In this document: positions 6,085 through 9,878 of the stretch, piece by piece
How the letters are laid out: every line of letters starts with the position of its first letter
How positions within the stretch are numbered: the stretch's first letter is position 1
Assembly (NCBI GenBank): GCA_022565015.1
Contig: JADFKI010000129.1
Span: 1-9,878 of the forward strand
DNA from: Chloroflexota bacterium
Lineage (GTDB): Bacteria; Chloroflexota; Dehalococcoidia; Lucifugimonadales; JADFKI01
Direction of reading: 5' to 3'
DNA: 9,878 bases
Notes under the pieces: generated by a model
Database searches by the model: none
Told to the model about the DNA's origin: nothing
The model's input: the letters and a program-made list of their open reading frames with translations, nothing else
Translations under genes and position numbers: made by a program

Positions 6085-7471
6085 CCCTCAGCGAGACTAC
6101 TAGCTGCAACATCTCCCCGATTCGCTGTGAAGATGATTCAGACTCCTGCTCGCTGTCCCAACCGAGCGAGCCGCCTTCGCTCGCGTGGTCCACAAGCTCC
6201 GCTCTGGCATTTCGATCGATGTCCAGCGGACCCATCAGGTCAAGACAGGCGTCCACAAAATCTTCGGGTGAGAGGTCCCCTTGCGCCTTCAGCCTGCCGA
6301 TGATGTCCTGTATCCCCGGACGGTCGATTTCGCCGACCAGATCGGCGAAGAAGTTGGTCCGCCGCATCAACGAGCCGCTGTTTATCCACTCGGGCCCGGT
6401 GTGCCAACCCTCCACGCTGGGAGGGTTCATGAGGTCTTGCCCCATGTAGCCGGTCTGCCGGGCGAGGTTGCCCAGTCCCGGCGCGGGGAATTCAGCGCCG
6501 CCCACCATGCGCAGGGTTCCTACTACTACCTCTGCCGGGTTCTTCAGCCTCTTGAAGCTGGCCTCCTTGAAGAAGTCGGAGTTGAACAGCACCCGCAGCA
6601 CTGAGCGAATATCGTAGTCGTTCTCGGTAAACGTTGCCGCAAGGGTGTCGATCGCCTCAGGGTCTCGCGGCGGCGTGACCGACCACGCTGGGACCTGCGG
6701 CTCGTCGGCCACGAAGAAGTTATACAGATGCCGAGAGATGAACTGGGCCGTGGCAGGCTGCCGACAGATAATGTCGATCACATCCTCCCCGTTGAAGCGC
6801 CCTGTTTGGCCGAGGAAGGTCTTCTCTCCGTCGTCGTGGTCCTCTTCCCGATACTCGAAGAACCAGTCGAATCGGCCCATGGGGAATCTAGGCAGCTTGG
6901 GGGTAATCGTCCAGCCGGTGAACGCCCGTGAGCACTGCCTTACGTCATCTTCCGTGTAGTTGCCGACGCCCATGCTGAACAGCTCGAGCAGCTCTCGCCC
7001 CCAGTTCTCGTTGACGGCGTTTGCGTGATTCTCATTGTTGTCGAGCCAGTAAATAATGGCGGGGTTTTTGGCCACTTCCAGCAGCAGGTCTCGATAGCTG
7101 CCCATGCCCTTCTCGCGCAGCATGTCGACCATGTCGACTATCTCGTCCCAATGGTCTACCTTCGACACGCCGGTGGCGAAGACCCCGTGCCAAAAGAGGG
7201 CTAGTTTTTCCTGGAGGGGCGCTTTCGTCTTAATCATGCGATAGAGCCAGCTTGCGTGGCCCATGCCCTGTATCGTTCCGGGCTTCCATGTCCAGGGCTG
7301 ATACCGGAGAAGGTCATACAGGTCTACCGGCTCCTGTGACTCTGGGTTCAGCAGCTCTTCCACTGTTGCCTCATATCCTTTTGCCACTCGCGTCTCTAGC
7401 TCTCCACGCGTTGCGCCAAATCCTGCGCGGCGCATAAGATGGGCCATTAGAGCGATGTCTTTATCTGCCAT
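6068..7471 (-). CDS. DUF1800 family protein
   Basis: This 467-residue protein matches the DUF1800 pattern: HLMRRAGFGATRGELE near the N-terminus (11-26), EKLALFWHGVFATG (88-101), NENWGRELLELFSMGVGNYT (154-173), SRAFTGWTI (181-189), NPPSVEGWHTGPEWINS (349-365) and a terminal EYQFA comparable to the family's PEYQ-L-A ending. The biochemical role of the family is unknown. It is routinely encoded next to DUF1501 proteins, as here, suggesting a shared complex or pathway. No signal peptide or membrane helix is visible. ATG 7471 has AGGAG nine bases upstream. It is the first large gene after the strong promoter at 7705-7733, so it probably heads the DUF1800-DUF1501-NHL operon. A serine/glutamate-rich linker (about 432-448) precedes the last helix. 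Confidence 0.92.
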   Translation of the reverse strand: MADKDIALMAHLMRRAGFGATRGELETRVAKGYEATVEELLNPESQEPVDLYDLLRYQPWTWKPGTIQGMGHASWLYRMIKTKAPLQEKLALFWHGVFATGVSKVDHWDEIVDMVDMLREKGMGSYRDLLLEVAKNPAIIYWLDNNENHANAVNENWGRELLELFSMGVGNYTEDDVRQCSRAFTGWTITPKLPRFPMGRFDWFFEYREEDHDDGEKTFLGQTGRFNGEDVIDIICRQPATAQFISRHLYNFFVADEPQVPAWSVTPPRDPEAIDTLAATFTENDYDIRSVLRVLFNSDFFKEASFKRLKNPAEVVVGTLRMVGGAEFPAPGLGNLARQTGYMGQDLMNPPSVEGWHTGPEWINSGSLMRRTNFFADLVGEIDRPGIQDIIGRLKAQGDLSPEDFVDACLDLMGPLDIDRNARAELVDHASEGGSLGWDSEQESESSSQRIGEMLQLVVSLREYQFA

Positions 7472-7698
7472 TGGCTTCGTCTCCTATTTCCCAAATTGCT
7501 CGGGGTTGCTGCACGAGGAACTAATACCCTTTGGGCTGAGTCCATTGTCTATGCTAAGTAGATATTTCCCAGATGAACCCGTCCGACTCTGTCATCAGAA
7601 TTTCTTTGCCTGACTCTCCGACTCTTATGAGGAATATCATCGGACCTATGAGGTTTTATCTTCGGGGAATCCAATCCACGACGCAACGATCTGAGATG
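7472..7698 (-). other. Long leader upstream of DUF1800
   Basis: This is the predicted 5' untranslated region between the 7705-7733 promoter and the DUF1800 start. It contains the 28-codon ORF (7554-7640). GTCCGA (minus strand, 7645-7640) could pair either with TCGGA at 7621-7617 or with TCGGAC at 7586-7581, giving two mutually exclusive stems. No known riboswitch core is recognisable and there is no stem with a T-run, so any regulatory role is conjecture. Confidence 0.3.
7554..7640 (-). CDS. Possible 28-residue leader ORF
   Basis: ATG at 7640, after a weak AGG five bases upstream, opens 28 codons to TAG at 7554-7556. The peptide begins MIFLIRVGESGKEIL and ends SDGFIWEIST, with alternating hydrophobic residues rather than the low-complexity look of many shadow ORFs. 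An in-frame TAA lies just upstream, so no longer version exists. It sits inside the predicted leader between the 7705-7733 promoter and DUF1800, ending 82 bases before that start. It could be a small protein, a regulatory upstream ORF or chance. I recognise no family. Confidence 0.25.
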   Translation of the reverse strand: MIFLIRVGESGKEILMTESDGFIWEIST

Positions 7699-7704
7699 CC
7701 ACAG

Positions 7705-7733
7705 ACTATAAGATCGCCCATTGAAGTTGTCAA
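7705..7733 (-). promoter_or_regulatory. Near-consensus sigma-70-type promoter for the DUF1800 operon
   Basis: On the minus strand TTGACA (7733-7728, perfect) is followed after exactly 17 bases by TATAGT (7710-7705, 5/6). This is the best promoter match I found in the window. Transcription would start near 7698, leaving a leader of about 227 nt before DUF1800. The promoter begins 28 bases beyond the stop of the sulfite-oxidase-like gene, making DUF1800-DUF1501-NHL a separate unit from the cupin pair. No obvious operator palindrome overlaps it. Confidence 0.7.
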
Positions 7734-7760
7734 TTGCCGCCCGACACTCTCAACTCATGT

Positions 7761-8873
7761 CTACCTGTCCTGCACCTCTACGGGATGCGGGAACACCATG
7801 TTGTTGCCGTAGCCGCGCCCGTCCCATCTGTTGGGGAACTCCATCGGTTGGGTCTCCCCCCTGTTATTGGTGGCGCGAGACATCAGGACGTAGCTGCCGG
7901 GGCCCGGAACGTGCCATGTGTATTCCCAGCGGTACCATGAGTAACCGCTCTTTTGCACCGTAATGCGGGCTTCGTTCCATGTCTCGCCGCCGTCCGAGCT
8001 TATCTCCACCTTAACGACATCATCCTCGCCAGACCACGCCGGTCCCGCAACCACGTAATCACCGGTTGGAACTATTTCACCAGGGGCGGGGTTGGTGATG
8101 ATGGACTTGATTTTCATCGTAGTGTGGTAGGTGTAAGCGGTCTCCGAGCCTGGCTCGTTCATGGTCATGTACCGCTCTTTCTGGTAGAAGCCCTGGAACT
8201 CCTGGTCGAGCACGTGAATGCCCACCAGCCACTTTATCGATGTCATTCCGTACCAGCCGGGAACCAGGAGGCGCAGGGGGAAGCCGTGAGGCGCAGGCAG
8301 AGGCTCTCCGTTCATCTCGTACGCGAGCAGCGTGTCGGCGTGTGTGGCCTTGGCAATGGGTATGCTCCGCTCGTAGGTCACCTCCGGCGGATCGCCCACG
8401 ACCTCGTCCGGGCCGCGATCCGCGCCTTCGAACATGACCTCCACCGCGGAAGACTTCACGCCGGCCCGCTCGAGGACGTCGGCCAGTGACACTCCCGCCC
8501 ATTCTGCGTTGCCCATGATGCCGTGGCCCTTGATCTGCTCCATGACAGAGCTCGTGCGCGTTGCTTTGCCCCAGTATTCCGGCACAGGGCTGTTGCCGCA
8601 GCACTCGAAGGTGACCTGAAAACGCTTCAGCGGAAATTGCCGCAGCTCGTCAAACGTCAGGCTGATCGGACGCTCGACCTCGCCATCCACCACTAACCTG
8701 TAGGTGGACAAGTCGATTTCAGGAATTTCCTTCCAGTGATTTCGGATGTAGAAAAGATCGTTGGGCACGATGTTCTTTTGCAATGCTCTGGGCGGCGCTG
8801 CGAACGTCCGGCGCCCCGCGTTCGTGGGTATCAGCTGTGGCTTCCCCCTGGTGATTGTCCGTTGGGTAACCAT
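7761..8873 (-). CDS. Sulfite-oxidase-family molybdopterin-binding protein
   Basis: A predicted molybdenum-cofactor oxidoreductase of 370 residues. The N-terminal molybdopterin domain (about 40-225) has FECCGNS (89-95), where C91 aligns with the molybdenum-ligating cysteine of the family's CAGN motif, and HGFPLRLLVPGWYGMTSIKW (196-215), a family signature. The C-terminal domain (about 250-365), with VEISSDGGETWNEA (289-302), is the Mo-co dimerisation fold. Sulfite oxidases move electrons from sulfite to a cytochrome; the true substrate here is unknown. There is no twin-arginine or other signal peptide and no heme domain, unusual for a family whose bacterial members are commonly periplasmic. 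ATG 8873 is backed by AAGGAGG six bases upstream. The cupin gene ends 27 bp before it, suggesting a two-gene operon. Confidence 0.9.
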   Translation of the reverse strand: MVTQRTITRGKPQLIPTNAGRRTFAAPPRALQKNIVPNDLFYIRNHWKEIPEIDLSTYRLVVDGEVERPISLTFDELRQFPLKRFQVTFECCGNSPVPEYWGKATRTSSVMEQIKGHGIMGNAEWAGVSLADVLERAGVKSSAVEVMFEGADRGPDEVVGDPPEVTYERSIPIAKATHADTLLAYEMNGEPLPAPHGFPLRLLVPGWYGMTSIKWLVGIHVLDQEFQGFYQKERYMTMNEPGSETAYTYHTTMKIKSIITNPAPGEIVPTGDYVVAGPAWSGEDDVVKVEISSDGGETWNEARITVQKSGYSWYRWEYTWHVPGPGSYVLMSRATNNRGETQPMEFPNRWDGRGYGNNMVFPHPVEVQDR

Positions 8874-8900
8874 TGCGACCCTCCTTCTATATCTGTCGGT

Positions 8901-9251
8901 CTACTCTAAAAAATCGGTCTCTAGCTCAGTCGTGGGGTAGATAGCCAGCAATAGGGCTGGTATCCAGAGCTCGTTGATTAGCTTGTGCGGTACCCCTGGT
9001 GGGGCTAGAAGCGTGGAGCCCGCCCGTACGGTGCGGATTTCGTCACCGACGATGATCTGGACCGCCCCGGCCATCACCATAAGGGCAATGTCGGTGGGGT
9101 GGGTATGCAAGCGTCCCTCCCAACCCGGATGAAGCTCCAATTCCTTTACCGTCAGAGAGCTTGCGCCCTGCTCTTTGGACACTATAGAGCGCTCGCGGCG
9201 GTAATCCGCGACCTCTGCCATGGACACGGCGCTGTGTTCGATTATGGGCAT
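8901..9251 (-). CDS. Small single-domain cupin protein
   Basis: From ATG 9251 the product is 116 residues with one cupin barrel. Motif 2 is perfect: GSTLLAPPGVPHKLIN (78-93) fits G-x5-P-x-G-x2-H-x3-N. Motif 1 has its HTH pair (H49, H51), but the usual glutamate four or five residues later is Ile/Ala, with D54 nearby, so metal binding may be by histidines alone or altered. The frame continues upstream to GTG 9329 (142 residues), but the added stretch is basic and unlike cupins. GGAGG five bases before ATG 9251 decides the start. Cupins of this size act as small dioxygenases, isomerases or ligand sensors; no substrate can be named. It is probably cotranscribed with the molybdopterin protein downstream. 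Confidence 0.87.
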   Translation of the reverse strand: MPIIEHSAVSMAEVADYRRERSIVSKEQGASSLTVKELELHPGWEGRLHTHPTDIALMVMAGAVQIIVGDEIRTVRAGSTLLAPPGVPHKLINELWIPALLLAIYPTTELETDFLE

Positions 9252-9256
9252 TCCAT

Positions 9257-9261
9257 CCTCC
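9257..9261 (-). promoter_or_regulatory. Ribosome binding site deciding the cupin start
   Basis: GGAGG on the minus strand lies five bases before ATG 9251. It favours the 116-residue cupin over the longer frame from GTG 9329. Confidence 0.75.
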
Positions 9262-9325
9262 GGGTTGAACGCTTTACCGATGGCGGGTTGGGCCCCCCGA
9301 TACCTACGACAGTGACCCAATCGCT

Positions 9326-9466
9326 TCACCAGCTGTCATACCCCTTAGCGGCGAACGAGGTTATCTTACCAGCCTCGAGGTCATAGCGGCAGCGGCCGAG
9401 TCCTCGCAGGTCGTCGCCACGTACTTGTATATCCGGAGTGGGTCGGTCGTTCAGATTGTCCATCCG
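9326..9466 (-). CDS. Doubtful small ORF or gene remnant upstream of the cupin
   Basis: An open frame runs from TTG 9532 (68 codons) or ATG 9466 (46 codons) to TGA 9326-9328. An in-frame TAG lies two codons before the TTG. The part beginning DDLRGLGRCRYDLEAG and ending KGYDSW looks protein-like, as if it were the tail of a larger beta-rich protein. Neither start has a good Shine-Dalgarno site. The TGA overlaps GTG 9329 of the extended cupin frame as GTGA, which would suggest coupling if both starts were used, but the cupin's better start is 9251. It could be a small hypothetical gene, a decayed fragment or a chance frame. Otherwise nothing is seen in 9262-9558. Confidence 0.3.
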   Translation of the reverse strand, partial: RMDNLNDRPTPDIQVRGDDLRGLGRCRYDLEAGKITSFAAKGYDSW

Positions 9467-9558
9467 GTGAATTTCGTAAACATTCGGAATGAGGCGGGAG
9501 ACCTCCCCGTTGAGGACAGTCGGGGCTCGCAAGAGCTAGGGCAAACACCGAAATAGTT

Positions 9559-9878
9559 TCACGGGGCCACACCGCCAAGCGCTCGAAACGGCTCCGGGAT
9601 GTAATCGGAGAGCGCATGCGACCAGTCGTCGAGTAGCCTCGCGATTACGGGATCATCCTGCGTGAGCCAGGCCAGGTGGCGCAGCGCATGCTCCCGGACC
9701 TGCATTATGTCGATAGACGATGGGGGAGCAGTCGCGTCGCCGCGTTCGAGATCTGAATGCGCGACTTCCACGATCTGCCATGATGGCGGCGGGACAGAAT
9801 CTGGCGGAACGACGGCGATGTAGGTCAGCACTACTTCCGTATCGGCATGCCGCCATGATGTCGAATGTAGCACGACGG
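9559..9878 (-). CDS. Hypothetical protein, 5' end outside the window
   Basis: The frame is open from the right edge (first whole codon at 9876) to TGA at 9559-9561, giving 105 visible residues. A GTG at 9873 could be a start, but the residues read as mid-protein: LHSTSWRHADTEVVLTYIAV is an alternating, strand-like segment, followed by a proline-rich turn. The C-terminal half has helical stretches such as VREHALRHLAWL and a conserved-looking ending that includes YIPEPFRALGG. There is no signal or membrane segment in the visible part. I do not recognise the family. It is transcribed toward the cupin, with a 307-bp gap, so cotranscription is uncertain. Confidence 0.65.
   Translation of the reverse strand, partial: VVLHSTSWRHADTEVVLTYIAVVPPDSVPPPSWQIVEVAHSDLERGDATAPPSSIDIMQVREHALRHLAWLTQDDPVIARLLDDWSHALSDYIPEPFRALGGVAP

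Noticed and set aside
7573..7812. 79-codon plus-strand ORF across the DUF1800 leader
   Set aside because: It runs opposite the strong minus-strand promoter and into the end of the molybdopterin gene; no ribosome binding site and no recognisable content.
7953..8489. 178-codon plus-strand ORF opposite the molybdopterin gene
   Set aside because: Antisense shadow of a gene with clear family motifs and a strong ribosome binding site; no coherent domain.
9381..9617. 78-codon minus-strand ORF overlapping two other frames
   Set aside because: Arginine/proline-rich, overlaps the end of the better-supported partial gene at 9559-9878 in a different frame, and ends without a recognisable domain.
1..9878. 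tRNA, rRNA, CRISPR array, toxin-antitoxin pair or complete insertion sequence
   Set aside because: I looked for TTCGA-type T-loops with acceptor stems, regularly spaced direct repeats, small overlapping gene pairs with known toxin motifs, and transposase frames. None was found beyond the intergenic inverted-repeat segment at 3456-3626.

Overview
The window is a stretch of bacterial chromosome, moderately GC-rich, with normal Shine-Dalgarno sites and compact operons. The gene set is a DUF1501/DUF1800/NHL cluster, a short-form RtcB, a sulfite-oxidase-like protein with no export signal, and a cupin. Together with a REP-like dispersed repeat in one intergenic gap, it resembles marine or soil Chloroflexota (Dehalococcoidia/SAR202-like). 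That placement is an inference from gene content and has not been tested by a search.

Layout. Bases 1-366 hold no convincing gene. argS (arginyl-tRNA synthetase, minus strand) occupies 367-2031. It is divergent from rtcB (RNA-splicing ligase, plus strand, 2287-3435), with an AT-rich, hairpin-bearing spacer between them. From 3436 to 3743, between the convergent ends of rtcB and the next gene, lies a repeat-rich gap. It contains a perfect 15-bp inverted repeat pair (3456-3470 / 3612-3626), a REP-like repeat, and a 58-codon ORF with four cysteines.

From 7733 down to 3744 on the minus strand is an apparent operon. A near-consensus promoter (TTGACA-17-TATAGT) and a leader of about 227 nt, which contains a 28-codon ORF, are followed by DUF1800 (6068-7471), DUF1501 (4892-6022) and an NHL-repeat beta-propeller (3744-4778). 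DUF1800 and DUF1501 proteins are commonly encoded as a pair of unknown function. Here no member shows an export signal, so the set looks cytoplasmic.

Upstream, also on the minus strand, are a cupin (8901-9251) and a sulfite-oxidase-family molybdopterin protein (7761-8873), spaced 27 bp apart and presumably cotranscribed. Before them come a doubtful small ORF (9326-9466, or to 9532) and a partial hypothetical gene (9559-9878) that runs off the right edge.

Functionally the window combines RNA metabolism (tRNA charging and RNA ligation) with an oxidoreductase-like accessory segment whose substrates cannot be read from sequence. I found no tRNA, rRNA, CRISPR array or transposase gene.
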